Source: Oscillatoriales cyanobacterium
Lineage (GTDB): Bacteria > Cyanobacteriota > Cyanobacteriia > Cyanobacteriales > Microcoleaceae
Direction of reading: 5' to 3'
DNA length: 64,000 bases
Assembly: GCA_004292955.1 (NCBI GenBank)
Contig: RDXX01000010.1
Location: forward strand, 78,371 to 142,370
Numbering within the stretch: the stretch's first letter is position 1; every line of letters starts with the position of its first letter. Under the pieces are notes generated by a model, which did no database searches, was not told the origin of the DNA, and saw nothing but the letters and a program-made list of their open reading frames with translations. This document shows positions 45,743-55,071 of this stretch, in pieces. The translations under genes and the position numbers were made by a program.

Positions 45743-45762
45743 CACATCTTTTAGACCTTTCC
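45743..45762 (-). promoter_or_regulatory. GAAACGTC-like motif, copy 2
   Basis: Leftward sequence GGGAAAGGTCTAAAAGATGT lies 88 bases upstream of the gene starting at 45655, immediately after the TPR-tail relic, in the same arrangement as copy 4. Confidence 0.45.
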
Positions 45763-45946
45763 CAAACCCAATTTGTGAATTTTTCGAGTTACAGGCAAAT
45801 TTTCTTCCCCAAAAATCTACTCTCATTCCCCAGAAACCTTCCGCCCCTTAGTTTTGAGTCGTCGCAAAATCTTCTCAACTTCCCCGCTCGCCGGATACAA
45901 CAACTGCTAACTCAAAGCACTTTCATAAGCCTGTATCGCCCCCAAC
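45763..45946 (-). pseudogene. Duplicated relic of the TPR gene 3' end
   Basis: About 184 bases align with 48774-48956, the last codons and 3' flank of the TPR gene. Shared runs include TTTGTGAATTTTTCGA, TTACAGGCAAATTTTCT, GGATACAACAACTGCT and AAAGCACTTTCATAAGC. Stops and small changes show it is no longer coding. It implies segmental duplication of a TPR-tail plus promoter unit. Confidence 0.85.
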
Positions 45947-46080
45947 GTCAAATGGTCAACTAAGGGATTAAAATTGATGAGCGATCGCTCTCTGGCTCAT
46001 GGCATTGTGGACATCGCATCGACAATTGAGAAGGTGCGTTACGCTTTGGCTAACGCACCCTACAAGATCAAGCGATCGCA

Positions 46081-47673
46081 CTATTGAGTTAATTGGAACG
46101 CCCCAATATCAGCACTACCATCGACAGCACGACGAGGTTTACCTCGTTGGTCAGTTTCGGGGTCTGTGGGCAGTTTCTTTGGGTCACCAGCACGAATAGC
46201 TCGGCTATTAGGGAGAAGACGCATTGTTTGGGTGGGGCCACTGTTGTCACTCAATGAACTCAGAAGGGGGTCAATCGGGTTGTTAATTGTACCAACGATG
46301 TCTCCTTTAGTGCCAAATCCTGTACTATCCCCGCTGTTGCCAATCAGGTTGTAGCCGTTACTGGCAAATGAACCTGATACATCGGTACTCGGAGCAAATT
46401 GAGTTTGACCACCACTGATAATAGTATTCCGCACCGTGAATGAGCTAGATCCATTATGAATCACGCTGGAGCTAAATTTACTCGAATTATTGCTAATGGT
46501 ACTGTAGATTACTGTGCTGGTGCCCAAGTTTGTGATGCCGCCGCTAAACCCACCCGAATTATCGCTGATCGTACTGTTAATTACTGTATTGGTGCCCAAG
46601 TTATTGATGCCGCCACCAAAAGTGCCAGCCGAATTACGGCTAATGGTACTGTTAATTACTGTAATGGTGCTATTGCTGTTATTAAAGATGCCGCCACCAT
46701 CAGCGCCAGCTAAATTACGGCTAATGGTACTGTTATTTACTATGATGTTGCCTCCGTCATTATAGATGCCGCCGCCGCCACCAGAAGAGTTAGCCGAATT
46801 ACTACTTATCGTACTTTTGTCTACCCTCATGGTGCCTCTGTCATTATAGATGCCGCCGCCAAAGCCAATTCCCGAATTATCGCTAATGGTACTGTTGTTT
46901 ACCGTAAGGGTGCCAGTTGTATGATAAATACCGCCACCAAACCAAGTTCCTGAATTATCGCTGATGGTACTGTTGTTTACCATTAAGTTGCCATGGCTAT
47001 AAATACCAGAGCCAGAGTGTGCTGAATTACCTGTAATGCTACTGTTATTTACCGTTAAGTCACCAGTGCTATCAATACCACCTCCCTCAGTATTATGAAG
47101 CGATCCAGAACTATTCAATGCAGAATTATTGCGAACAATACTGCTATCTAAGGTAAGTTTACCCAAGTTCTCGATTCCCCCTCCGTTTTTGCTTGTGACA
47201 CGACCGGACTCTACAATCAATCCAGCAAGCGTCACCGCTGCTCCCGACTGAATCTTAAAAACCCGCGACGCATTATTTCCACTCACCGTTACCAAAGGCC
47301 TACCCGTCAGTGTATCTTGTGGAGCAATGATATCTAAACTATGAATAATATCCAGCTCTCCTAACTGCAAGGTAATAATCTGTGGTGTGGAGAATAAAGA
47401 ACGGTCAAACTCAATCAAGTCTTTTTCAGAGTCAGCGTTGGCTTTATTGATCGCATCTCGCAAGGTGGTAACGCTAGGGTCATTCACTGCATCTTTAATG
47501 CTATTCACCACAATTGTGGCTCTGGTAGGTGCTGGTTGTGCTAATAGTTGAACTACGCTAGGATTAATAGCAGCAGGTTGTCCAGTGTTGGCATGGGCGG
47601 TATTAACAAACCCAAAAAGGCTGGTACTAAAAGCTAATACTGTTGCAAGTACGATTAGAGCAATTCGTTTCAT
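46081..47673 (-). CDS. Secreted CSLREA / right-handed beta-helix repeat protein
   Basis: Protein of 530 residues. A signal peptide covers residues 1-~29 (LIVLATVLAFSTSLFGFV ... AHA). A CSLREA-type N-terminal domain follows (TIVVNSIKDAVNDPSVTTLR). Residues ~180-440 are imperfect repeats with NSTISDNSG-type units, expected to form a right-handed parallel beta-helix. The C-terminus has the choice-of-anchor Q ending (DIGAFQLTQ). It is probably exported to the cell surface or medium. Repeats are nearly identical at places in DNA, so length variation is likely. The shared GAAACGTC motif lies 38 bases upstream. Confidence 0.88.
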   Translation of the reverse strand: MKRIALIVLATVLAFSTSLFGFVNTAHANTGQPAAINPSVVQLLAQPAPTRATIVVNSIKDAVNDPSVTTLRDAINKANADSEKDLIEFDRSLFSTPQIITLQLGELDIIHSLDIIAPQDTLTGRPLVTVSGNNASRVFKIQSGAAVTLAGLIVESGRVTSKNGGGIENLGKLTLDSSIVRNNSALNSSGSLHNTEGGGIDSTGDLTVNNSSITGNSAHSGSGIYSHGNLMVNNSTISDNSGTWFGGGIYHTTGTLTVNNSTISDNSGIGFGGGIYNDRGTMRVDKSTISSNSANSSGGGGGIYNDGGNIIVNNSTISRNLAGADGGGIFNNSNSTITVINSTISRNSAGTFGGGINNLGTNTVINSTISDNSGGFSGGITNLGTSTVIYSTISNNSSKFSSSVIHNGSSSFTVRNTIISGGQTQFAPSTDVSGSFASNGYNLIGNSGDSTGFGTKGDIVGTINNPIDPLLSSLSDNSGPTQTMRLLPNSRAIRAGDPKKLPTDPETDQRGKPRRAVDGSADIGAFQLTQ

Positions 47674-48009
47674 GGTTTTTTCCTTGGTCTTCTAAGACTT
47701 AAGTCATTACATTTTCATGACGTTTCTCAACCCTGTCAAAAATTACTACATAGAATCCAGTTCCACTTCTGTTTATCGCATCCCTGTAACGGGATTTATG
47801 GCGCTGCGCGCTGGGGTAGTTACAGGTTAGATGATGGATGCTCGCTCAGTAGAAATTTAGATCATTTGTACTGTAACTACACCATATAGAACTGCAATAA
47901 ATTAGACTTGCACCAATGCAAGTCTAATTTATTGCAATCATTGAAACTTGTAACCCTTGATTCTTTAAAAATGCTATTTTTCAGGTCTTGTTGAGAATGG
48001 GGCTAGATC
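47674..48009. other. Non-coding gap with promoter motif
   Basis: These 336 bases contain the shared motif (47711), a CTTGCACCAATGCAAG-type perfect palindrome near 47910-47930 (TAAATTAGACTTGC / GCAAGTCTAATTTA), and no gene. Confidence 0.6.
47711..47730 (-). promoter_or_regulatory. GAAACGTC motif, copy 3
   Basis: Leftward GAGAAACGTCATGAAAAT is followed by GTAATGACTTAAGTCTTAGA, closely matching copy 1. It precedes the CSLREA gene start by 38 bases. Confidence 0.5.
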
Positions 48010-48693
48010 TCAGTTTAAGTCATGATCTTGACAATTCTCTATGATTTGATTGGTTACATCCGGTCCAGTAATGGTAGTTTTACCCAAGGTATTTCCCGAT
48101 GCTGCAATCCAAGTAACCACAAATCCTCCTCTTGTAGGTGAATAGACGGGAATGGCACAGTACCAAGGATTTCCTTCACTAGGGTAAGTTGCTTTGTAAT
48201 AGGCTTGGACACGAAGCCGATCAGATGCTGGCAGAGCTTGAGGATCTTCAATTGCAGGTTGCTAGACCTACAATGTATTATTGCCCCATCGAATACGGAC
48301 AGGCATATCTTTAAAAGGTACTTCTACGTTTTCAACAGTAATGCCTGTTGTGTTTGCAGCACGTACACAATTATGGGTTGCCGTGGGAATAGCAGCAGAT
48401 AATGTTAATGTTTTGTTACACTCTGATGTTACTGCTGCTGGCTGTCCTTGAATTTTAACATCCTGCGTACCGTCTGGTGCAAATAATATACTTGCATTTA
48501 CGTACAACGAAGTAATTTTACTTGCTCCTACCAAGTTGCACTTATCGCCGGGGTTGAGTGTGTAAGGAGTCTGTGACTGACACTCAATAGTTGCTGCTTG
48601 GGCGTTTGCGGGGTTTACTGTCATGCTAATGCCGCTTACAACTAGCATGAGTATTGCTAGTACGGTCATCAGTCGGTTTTTGATTAACGTCAT
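48010..48693 (-). pseudogene. Secreted protein interrupted by two in-frame TAG codons
   Basis: The first 141 codons encode a signal peptide (MTVLAILMLVVSGISM ... ANAQA) and a secreted domain with two Cys (CQSQTPYTLNPGDKCNLVGA). The frame then meets TAG GTC TAG at 48270-48262. It continues unshifted for ~83 codons with clear protein character (DRLRVQAYYKATYPSEGNPW, RGGFVVTWIAASGNTL) to a TGA at 48010-48012. The whole would be about 227 residues. Either the gene recently died through nonsense changes or only the first part is made. No family is recognised. The shared GAAACGTC motif lies 61 bases upstream. Confidence 0.75.
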
Positions 48694-48753
48694 GTTTATT
48701 CTCCTGTGTTGCTTCTGTTTTGGACTTTAGAGACGACTTAAGTTTTTTCCGCT

Positions 48754-48773
48754 TGCACTTTAATGACGTTTCC
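48754..48773 (-). promoter_or_regulatory. GAAACGTC motif, copy 4
   Basis: Leftward GGGAAACGTCATTAAAGTGC lies between the TPR gene 3' end and the secreted protein starting at 48693. With copies 1-3 the common core is G-GAAACGTC-T--AAA. Confidence 0.5.
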
Positions 48774-48832
48774 CAACCCCCATTTGTGAATTTTTCGACT
48801 TACAGGCAAATTTTCTCCCCCAAAATCCACCC

Positions 48833-50497
48833 TCAACCCCCCAAACCCTTCCTCCCCTTACCTTTCAACCTCTTCAAAGTCTTCTCAACTTCCCCACGAT
48901 TCGGATACAACAACTGCTGACCCAAAGCACTTTCATAAGCTTTTATCGCCCCCAACCTATCCCCCAACCCCACCAAGGCCCTCCCCAGCCAGTAATCAGC
49001 CGAAGCCGGATTAAATGCCCTCAATTCCTGACATCCCTCACAAGCTGCTTCCCACGATCGCAAACTCGCCCCAACATCCCCCAGCACTCGGTAACTCTCC
49101 CCCAGCCAAAGCGCAGCAGGTAATGATTGCAGAGAACCCCCTGCTGGTAAAAACTCCCATCCTTTCTCCAACGCCTCCACCGCTTCCCGATGTTTAAGAG
49201 CCAAAGCCAACACCCTTCCATGACAAAACCAAGCATTAGCTAACTGAGGCTGTAGTTTTGTCCCCTCTTCGGAAACCTGACACCCCCTTTCAACCTCTTT
49301 AAAGCATTCCACCAACACTCGCCCCGCGATCGCCCAAACACTCCAGCGTTGAGGGAAACGCTCTAGCATCTCTTCCACTATGGAAGCAAGGGTTATGTTA
49401 TTCCCCTCTTTTGTTTGGAGAGTACCCTCGACCCCCTTTTTTAAGGGGAAAGTTAGAGGAAGAGAGGTCATTTTCGCAACAGGCAAAATCTCACACAAAG
49501 CCCGATAAATTTCACACTCATCGGGATACAGATGATAAGCTTTTAGCATCATTTCCGCCGCCCTCTGATATTCCCCCGTCTCAAACAAGCAGCGCCCATA
49601 GTAATACCAACCATGAGGATGATTCGGGTGTTGTGCGGTAAACTCTGCTAACACCTCCAAACCTTCCTTCCAATCTCCTCGAAAGATGTGATAATATGCC
49701 AGAGATTTGTGAGCCTCAGCCCCATGAGGATACTGTCGCAGAGCAGAGGTAATTATCTTTTTCGTCTCCTTCCCCTCCTTCCCAGATACCAATCTCATCG
49801 CGCAACGCTCATTCAACTGTCGTTGAAGTACCCGGAAATCATCAGCAGCTAAGACGATTAATTTATGCAACCGTCGCTGTGCTTCCTGAAGATTCCCCAC
49901 CGCCATTAGGGCATCATAGCTATGAATTAAGGCGACAATATCATCAGGGTTAAGTGACAAAATCATCTCAAAGGCTCCTAAAGCCCCAACAGGATTCTCT
50001 CTCCCCATCTGCAATTGTCCCAAAACCAGCCAGTTAGCTGCGTTATCTGGTTGTAGGTTAGCCGCAGTTTCCAACGCAGTGATGGCTTTTTTACTGTCAC
50101 CTCGACAAATTGCGATCGCGCCGTTGATATATTGTCCTATCCCTTCATTGTCGCATAATGGTAAGGCACTCTGATAAACTGCGATCGCCTCAGCTTCCCT
50201 TCCCATTAGCTGCAAGAGTTTCCCCAATTTTAACAACACATCTATTAATTGAGGTTGCCGCTCAATGACTTGGCGATACTCCTCAACCGCCCGCTCCCAG
50301 TTACCCATTACTGACAAGAGATTAGCTAATTCCAAGCGTTTCTTCCAGCCATAGGGATACTGCTCCACATACTGACTTAATGTGTTCAGCTTCTGCTCTT
50401 GTCTCGTTAGCTTTTTTTCTAAGACTAGATGAACATTCAACTCCACCCCAGAGCAGTGGGTGACTGGTACCAAGCAGGAAAAATTGTTTCCAGACAT
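48833..50497 (-). CDS. Tetratricopeptide-repeat protein
   Basis: Cytoplasmic-looking protein of 554 residues made of TPR units from about residue 40 to the end. Typical helices are WERAVEEYRQVIERQPQLID, NAANWLVLGQLQMGRENPVG and LEVLAEFTAQHPNHPHGWYY, and the last unit is RLGAIKAYESALGQQLLYPN. TPR proteins act as protein-binding scaffolds. It overlaps the end of the sigma-factor gene by 61 bases, indicating co-expression and probably functional coupling, for example as a regulator of the sigma factor. The true start may be slightly downstream within the overlap. Confidence 0.9.
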   Translation of the reverse strand: MSGNNFSCLVPVTHCSGVELNVHLVLEKKLTRQEQKLNTLSQYVEQYPYGWKKRLELANLLSVMGNWERAVEEYRQVIERQPQLIDVLLKLGKLLQLMGREAEAIAVYQSALPLCDNEGIGQYINGAIAICRGDSKKAITALETAANLQPDNAANWLVLGQLQMGRENPVGALGAFEMILSLNPDDIVALIHSYDALMAVGNLQEAQRRLHKLIVLAADDFRVLQRQLNERCAMRLVSGKEGKETKKIITSALRQYPHGAEAHKSLAYYHIFRGDWKEGLEVLAEFTAQHPNHPHGWYYYGRCLFETGEYQRAAEMMLKAYHLYPDECEIYRALCEILPVAKMTSLPLTFPLKKGVEGTLQTKEGNNITLASIVEEMLERFPQRWSVWAIAGRVLVECFKEVERGCQVSEEGTKLQPQLANAWFCHGRVLALALKHREAVEALEKGWEFLPAGGSLQSLPAALWLGESYRVLGDVGASLRSWEAACEGCQELRAFNPASADYWLGRALVGLGDRLGAIKAYESALGQQLLYPNRGEVEKTLKRLKGKGRKGLGG

Positions 50498-51249
50498 ATT
50501 GCGCTTACTTGATAATTAAGAGAACAATCAAAGCGCCCCTTTTGTTGGGGGAATGGAGCTATTTTTTGGTAAATCGTGATTATTTCATCTGAGTGAAAGC
50601 TTTCCACCCCGGGAGAGCCCTTTTTGTCCGGTGACTCGGAGGAATTTAACAGAGAATTGTCCAACCCTGACAAATACTTTGTCAAACGCTTTTGCAGAAT
50701 TTTTCGCGCTTGTGAAATACGTTTGCGAAGGTTTTCGTAGGATACACCTAGCTTTTGTACTATTTCCAGATAGGATTTTTCCGCAATGAAGTGTAGGATA
50801 AAAGGTTCGCGCAGTTTGGGCGGCAAATCCTCAATAGCGCGTTGGATTATCATTGCTAATTCGCAGTGTAAAGCGACAGTTTCAGGACTATGGGAGAGAG
50901 AAACCAGTCCCTCTTCCCCTTTTTCAATTATTACTTCCAAACTCTCAACCCGATCGCCCAACCTCTTATTTTCTCGATGTATATCCATACAAAGGTTATA
51001 AGTCAGTCGGGTCAACCAAGCTTTAAAATTAGTGATGACACCAGTAGAATCTTGACTCTTCTCAAAGGCTTTGAGCATCGCTCGACTGAGTACCTCTTCG
51101 GCATTAGTCGCGTTTCCGTCCATCCACTTCAAACAGCAACGGTAAAGATAATCTCGGTGCTGGTTCCATTGTTGCCAAAAATTTGTGCTTGTATCTGACG
51201 AGCGATCCGACTGCTTTGAAATGCTAGATAATTGAGAACCTAATTTCAT
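50437..51249 (-). CDS. RNA polymerase sigma-70 family (ECF-like) factor
   Basis: Sigma factor of 270 residues. Region 2 spans about 30-100 (RDYLYRCCLKWMDGNATNAE, LTYNLCMDIHRENKRL) and region 4 about 130-195 (LPPKLREPFILHFIAEKSYL, GVSYENLRKRISQARKILQK). No region 3 is present, as in ECF factors. A 70-residue C-terminal extension follows. It overlaps the TPR gene and is the first gene of a leftward unit. No classical anti-sigma factor is adjacent, so the TPR protein may take a control role. It may drive the genes downstream that carry a shared upstream motif. Confidence 0.9.
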   Translation of the reverse strand: MKLGSQLSSISKQSDRSSDTSTNFWQQWNQHRDYLYRCCLKWMDGNATNAEEVLSRAMLKAFEKSQDSTGVITNFKAWLTRLTYNLCMDIHRENKRLGDRVESLEVIIEKGEEGLVSLSHSPETVALHCELAMIIQRAIEDLPPKLREPFILHFIAEKSYLEIVQKLGVSYENLRKRISQARKILQKRLTKYLSGLDNSLLNSSESPDKKGSPGVESFHSDEIITIYQKIAPFPQQKGRFDCSLNYQVSAICLETIFPAWYQSPTALGWS

Positions 51250-51737
51250 TTCTAATGCCTAAACTCTGGCTGTAAGTTTCAAGTAATCTTGGAGGTTGTG
51301 GTTGACAGTCACACCGCGATCGTTCTATCAAAGCTGCTGAACACCAGGGTCTAGGAAAATACCCTACCTAAATATTAGTAATACTTACCCAAATTTTACA
51401 CTCAAATTGACTGGTAAATAGGCGTGAGTCAACCGTATTGTGCAACCAAATGTAAAATCATACAAACTCTTGCTGTTGCTTTTTTTAATGAATTTTGCCT
51501 GCAAGCCATACCTGTAGAACCCATCCAATATGTAGTTTGCTAGTAACTCAAGTACGAATGCCGATGCGAATTGCATCTCCATCTTGGCATTTCGTACTTG
51601 ATTTACCTGCTGCCAGCTACGGCTCTCTGCCCTGATTCAACAATCCGTACTCTGGATTGGTGAGAAATCAAGAAAAAGAACAAACCGCCCAGGCTTTTAA
51701 TCCTAATGCGCGCGCATCTGTGAAGCGCTGGACTGCA
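51250..51737. other. Gap with hairpin, no gene
   Basis: An inverted repeat at 51549-51600 (CAAGTACGAATGCCGATG pairing with CATCTTGGCATTTCGTACTTG-like sequence, imperfect) is the main structure. It could terminate the decarboxylase transcript. A 29-bp near-tandem repeat begins at 51737 and runs into the decarboxylase 3' end. Confidence 0.5.
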
Positions 51738-53951
51738 TTACATTTTCGACTCGGAAATCACCGGCATTATATTTTCGACTTGGAAATCACCGGGATTTTC
51801 GTTGATAACCTGGTTAACTGTATCGCGCAATATTTTTTCTAGCACGTCAATAAATGAACCAGTTGCAGTTTCTGTGACCCAGGGGTCCATCACTACAGAA
51901 CGCAGAACGGTGATGGGCATGTCTGATGAGCCATCTACTCCCAAACGTTGTTTGTAGGTTTTGATGAATTCTGTCCCGTAGGACTTTTCGTAGAAATCCG
52001 TCGTGCTCACAATCAGATCGTAAGCAGAGATATCAGTCTCCGGTTCGATGCTCAGCTTCTCGTAAATTGTTTGGTTGAGTTTGTTTGCCTTCTCTAAATT
52101 GTTGTTGACTTTGCCCGATGGAGTCTTGAAGTTGAAAGCATAGACCAAGATATTTTGGTCGGGTCCAATTTCTTTCAGGAGGGCCATTGCGTCTGGGTTA
52201 TTTTGGATCTCCTCATTAGTTTTGCCATCAATCAAATCCCCAACTTGTTGTTCGGTAACATCGTCTGGGAGAGCGGATAGAGGAACTACGATAAAACGAT
52301 CTTCGGGCTTGTTCATGCACATTAGCCGTGCGTAAAGCTTGTCACAACTGTACAAAGCCTGACCCAAGAGTTTGCCGTAGCCGCTTTTTGTTGGTCGAAT
52401 TACTCGATGGCTCAAATATACTGAAGCACAAGCAGCCCCGGGTTTAGAACCCTCTATACCGTAAATACCTGTTGTTGGTTCAGCATCGCCGTGAAATATA
52501 TAAGGCGCAGCAAAGGTAACTAGAGAGCGCATGGCTGAATTGCGGTAGCAAAGTGCTCCTGCCGGATACGGGATGTAACCTGCTTTGTGAGGATCGACGG
52601 TGATAGAATCAGTCTCGCCGAGCGCTTCAAATTGGGTGGTTACGTAGGCACTTAACGGTGAAATTGGTGGGGGAGCGGAGCGAAAGGGTAGGGGTTCGAT
52701 TTCAAAGTCATCGCGCAATATAGATGCAAAATAGCCTCCCCAAGCTGCATCAGCATGAACTGTAAATTCTAAACCTTGCGTCCGATATTCTTCCCGCAAA
52801 TCGAGAATTTCCCGCAGCGGATCGACTGCGCCTTCTTCAGTGCTTCCCATCACCGCCACTACTGTGTACACGGGTATTTTTTCTGCCAAGCATTTATCGA
52901 GATGATCGCGGAGATCATCTATCTTCATTCGACCGTTCGCATCCACATCAACGTCTTTCATGTGGGACGCTCCCATGCCTAGCAGTGCTGCTGCTTTGGG
53001 GAAAGAGTAGTGCTTGCTGCCCGGTACAAAAAACAAAGGTTCTGGCACATCGCTCAGGAAATTTTTGGCAAACTTTTGTATTCCCAAATCTTGCAGCGAA
53101 TATTTTGACACAGCATCTGAGAGGACAGTCGAATCGATACCATACTCCGATTTGAGACGGGCGGGCAATCCTAGAATGTCATCGGCTTTGAGGTTGAGCA
53201 GTTGCCAAACAGTTAGTTCAATTAAAGGCTTCACCACCAAAATACCGCCGTCGTAAAAAGAAACCTCGATATTTTTTGCTTCTGGTGTCAAGTCGTTGAT
53301 TACAGCTTGTTGCAAAGCAATGGGATAGAACTTGAGATTTCTAGCTGACCATAGAGCCTCTATATTGGCAACTGTACCCCCACAAGTTATGTGTCCCCAG
53401 GGAGCAATCTCTTCCTCATTTTCCGGGATTTTGTATCCCAGCATGAGGCACAAATCGTTACCGACGATAATTTCCAGGTATGTCGTTGCTGTTGATGCTT
53501 CAAATGCTACGTTATTGGGGTTGTAGAGCATCGCCGCGAAGTAACCAACCACGCTCGGCAGTGTCAAATCCCAGTCCATGTGCCCTTGATAGCGCATGCT
53601 GAAGAAAGGAACTGAATTTTTAAGAAACTCCAGCAATGAGTGATAGCCCTCATTGAAATTCTCCATTGCCTGTAAATATTCTGGAGACTGCTTAATTTCG
53701 TCTGTAATGTGCTTGGGATCTTCTGGATGATAATTGTTTCTCCACTCAGCCTGGTCGCGAATTGCTTCTACAATTAAAGTCTCCAGCACGTCAGCATTTT
53801 CTCCCTTTGGCCCCATAAACCAGGCTTCAAGGGAGCGCGTTCCTGACGTGCTGTCCAGTTTGGGAAGGTTGGAAGAACGGGAAAGTTCTTGCAGGTTGCG
53901 GCGGGCTTTTTCAAAGCCTTGACTTTGAGTGTCTCTTGGAGTATTCATCAA
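51738..53951 (-). CDS. PLP-dependent group II decarboxylase (tyrosine-decarboxylase-like)
   Basis: Fold-type I PLP enzyme of 737 residues. The PLP lysine is Lys456 in the SITVDPHKAGYIPYPAGA segment, and HADAAWGGYF supplies the PLP-binding Asp. The region FFVPGSKHYSFPKAAALLGM matches the aromatic amino acid decarboxylase group, most like the long tyrosine/aromatic decarboxylases. It would yield a biogenic amine and CO2. No amine antiporter is next to it. The C-terminal ~15 codons come from a small tandem DNA repeat. Substrate choice (Tyr, Phe, Glu-like) is not determined. Confidence 0.88.
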   Translation of the reverse strand: MMNTPRDTQSQGFEKARRNLQELSRSSNLPKLDSTSGTRSLEAWFMGPKGENADVLETLIVEAIRDQAEWRNNYHPEDPKHITDEIKQSPEYLQAMENFNEGYHSLLEFLKNSVPFFSMRYQGHMDWDLTLPSVVGYFAAMLYNPNNVAFEASTATTYLEIIVGNDLCLMLGYKIPENEEEIAPWGHITCGGTVANIEALWSARNLKFYPIALQQAVINDLTPEAKNIEVSFYDGGILVVKPLIELTVWQLLNLKADDILGLPARLKSEYGIDSTVLSDAVSKYSLQDLGIQKFAKNFLSDVPEPLFFVPGSKHYSFPKAAALLGMGASHMKDVDVDANGRMKIDDLRDHLDKCLAEKIPVYTVVAVMGSTEEGAVDPLREILDLREEYRTQGLEFTVHADAAWGGYFASILRDDFEIEPLPFRSAPPPISPLSAYVTTQFEALGETDSITVDPHKAGYIPYPAGALCYRNSAMRSLVTFAAPYIFHGDAEPTTGIYGIEGSKPGAACASVYLSHRVIRPTKSGYGKLLGQALYSCDKLYARLMCMNKPEDRFIVVPLSALPDDVTEQQVGDLIDGKTNEEIQNNPDAMALLKEIGPDQNILVYAFNFKTPSGKVNNNLEKANKLNQTIYEKLSIEPETDISAYDLIVSTTDFYEKSYGTEFIKTYKQRLGVDGSSDMPITVLRSVVMDPWVTETATGSFIDVLEKILRDTVNQVINENPGDFQVENIMPVISESKM

Positions 53952-54621
53952 ACAATAATTCCTGTGTTGTTAGGTTCGCGCCATAAATCATGCTGTTGTT
54001 TCTCTATTGGTACAGTACCGATAGAGAGTTTTGAACGAGAGCGGCTGTTAACACCAATAGTTGCGCTCATTCAAGCCTGTCACTGAGGCAAAATCTTTGC
54101 TAGTTGCATTTCATTTGGTTTTAATCGCATTTAGTCCCGACGGAAGTTTAACTTCAGTCGATACATTTTCCTGCGTGTCAATAGAGCCGCAAAAACCAAA
54201 GGTTCGGTAGTTTGCTCGGTCTGACTTGTTTTATCCGCTTGTACGGTATTAAAATACCTGTATAGCAGTATAAGTAATAAATTTTACGTTTGTCAAGTTA
54301 AAATTTCGCTGCGGATATCATATGTAGCCAATACAAATGATTTATGCAAGTTTTGCAGCAACTCTCATTTGCAGGAACCTTGGAATCGATTAGGTAAAGG
54401 CTCTTAACACTTCTGCGCTACCAACAGGCTTCAATTTTTATGTGCAACTGATATATTGCCTTTCGCGCGCCTGCATCATCTCGAATGCAGTTGAGGGGAG
54501 TAGCGCTTCGGGGCGGGTTTTGAGGTCTTAAATGTTACACGCGTACAAAAATCTCGAAATTTTGACAGTGTATGTTTCCCAATTTTGTGGGCTTTCTGGT
54601 TTTTATAGCTCTCCATTGCCC
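53952..54621. other. Long gap without supported gene
   Basis: I see no gene in these 670 bases. A short inverted pair TTGGTACAGTACCGAT-like sequence occurs near 54007-54022. The region likely holds the decarboxylase promoter. Confidence 0.4.
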
Positions 54622-54906
54622 TCACTTTCCTTCCACTTCCACCTGCAACTGATACACACTCAAACTGGGATGTTCGCCAAGCAGCCGCCAGCAATATCCC
54701 TCAGCAGTTGGGGTGGGTCGCGTTCCTTGGCTATAGAGGAATATTGGCTCGTTTCTCATCAATGCGGTGAATATCTGCCGCTCCCTGTCTTTGCCATCAT
54801 CCCAAATCAGGTGAGCTTTGCCGAAGTACCCAACACCCATCAAACTAGCGAACAACCATTCCATGAGAGCTAGCTGCTGTTCCTGAGTTAACGCGGTTGA
54901 CCGCAA
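54622..54906 (-). CDS. Small hypothetical protein, last of GIY-YIG gene set
   Basis: Protein of 94 residues with a TTG start (54906) overlapping the end of the 31-codon frame upstream. It begins MRSTALTQEQQLALMEWLFA and ends YQLQVEVEGK. It is soluble and rich in aromatic residues (YCWRLLGEHPSLSVY). The in-frame ATG at residue 15 is an alternative. I recognise no family. The overlap with the preceding frame suggests translational coupling. Confidence 0.55.
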   Translation of the reverse strand: MRSTALTQEQQLALMEWLFASLMGVGYFGKAHLIWDDGKDRERQIFTALMRNEPIFLYSQGTRPTPTAEGYCWRLLGEHPSLSVYQLQVEVEGK

Positions 54907-54983
54907 GTATCGATTTCGGGTGGCTGGGATTTGGGTTTGAGGGAGGCGATGAGGGCGGTGGCGAGGTTGAGGTACTTTTTCAT
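54888..54983 (-). CDS. 31-residue micro-ORF
   Basis: ATG at 54983, TAA at 54888-54890. It starts MKKYLNLATALIASLKPKSQ. The ATG is three bases after the preceding micro-ORF stop and its 3' end overlaps the next gene. Support is the tight packing and the coherent N-terminus; otherwise unknown. Confidence 0.4.
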   Translation of the reverse strand: MKKYLNLATALIASLKPKSQPPEIDTCGQPR

Positions 54984-54986
54984 TTC

Positions 54987-55070
54987 TTAGTTGGCGTAGG
55001 TTTTCACCTGAATCGGTACGACAAGGGGTGTTTTGTTAGCGCCATCAATTCGATACGTTATTCCAGCCAT
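54987..55070 (-). CDS. 27-residue micro-ORF
   Basis: ATG at 55070, one base after the GIY-YIG stop; TAA at 54987-54989. It starts MAGITYRIDGANKTPLVVPI. The balanced composition and near-zero spacing to both neighbours make it a plausible expressed peptide. No family is recognised. Confidence 0.4.
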   Translation of the reverse strand: MAGITYRIDGANKTPLVVPIQVKTYAN

Positions 55071-55071
55071 T

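Noticed and set aside
46456..46765. Frames opposite the beta-helix gene
   Set aside because: They are antisense reflections of the NSTISDNSG repeats.
48054..48251. Leftward 65-codon frame
   Set aside because: It is out of frame with the convincing continuation of the secreted protein described at 48010-48693.
48262..48270. Amber codons as pyrrolysine or programmed recoding sites
   Set aside because: No pyrrolysine machinery is known in cyanobacteria and no stimulatory element is visible; nonsense decay is simpler.
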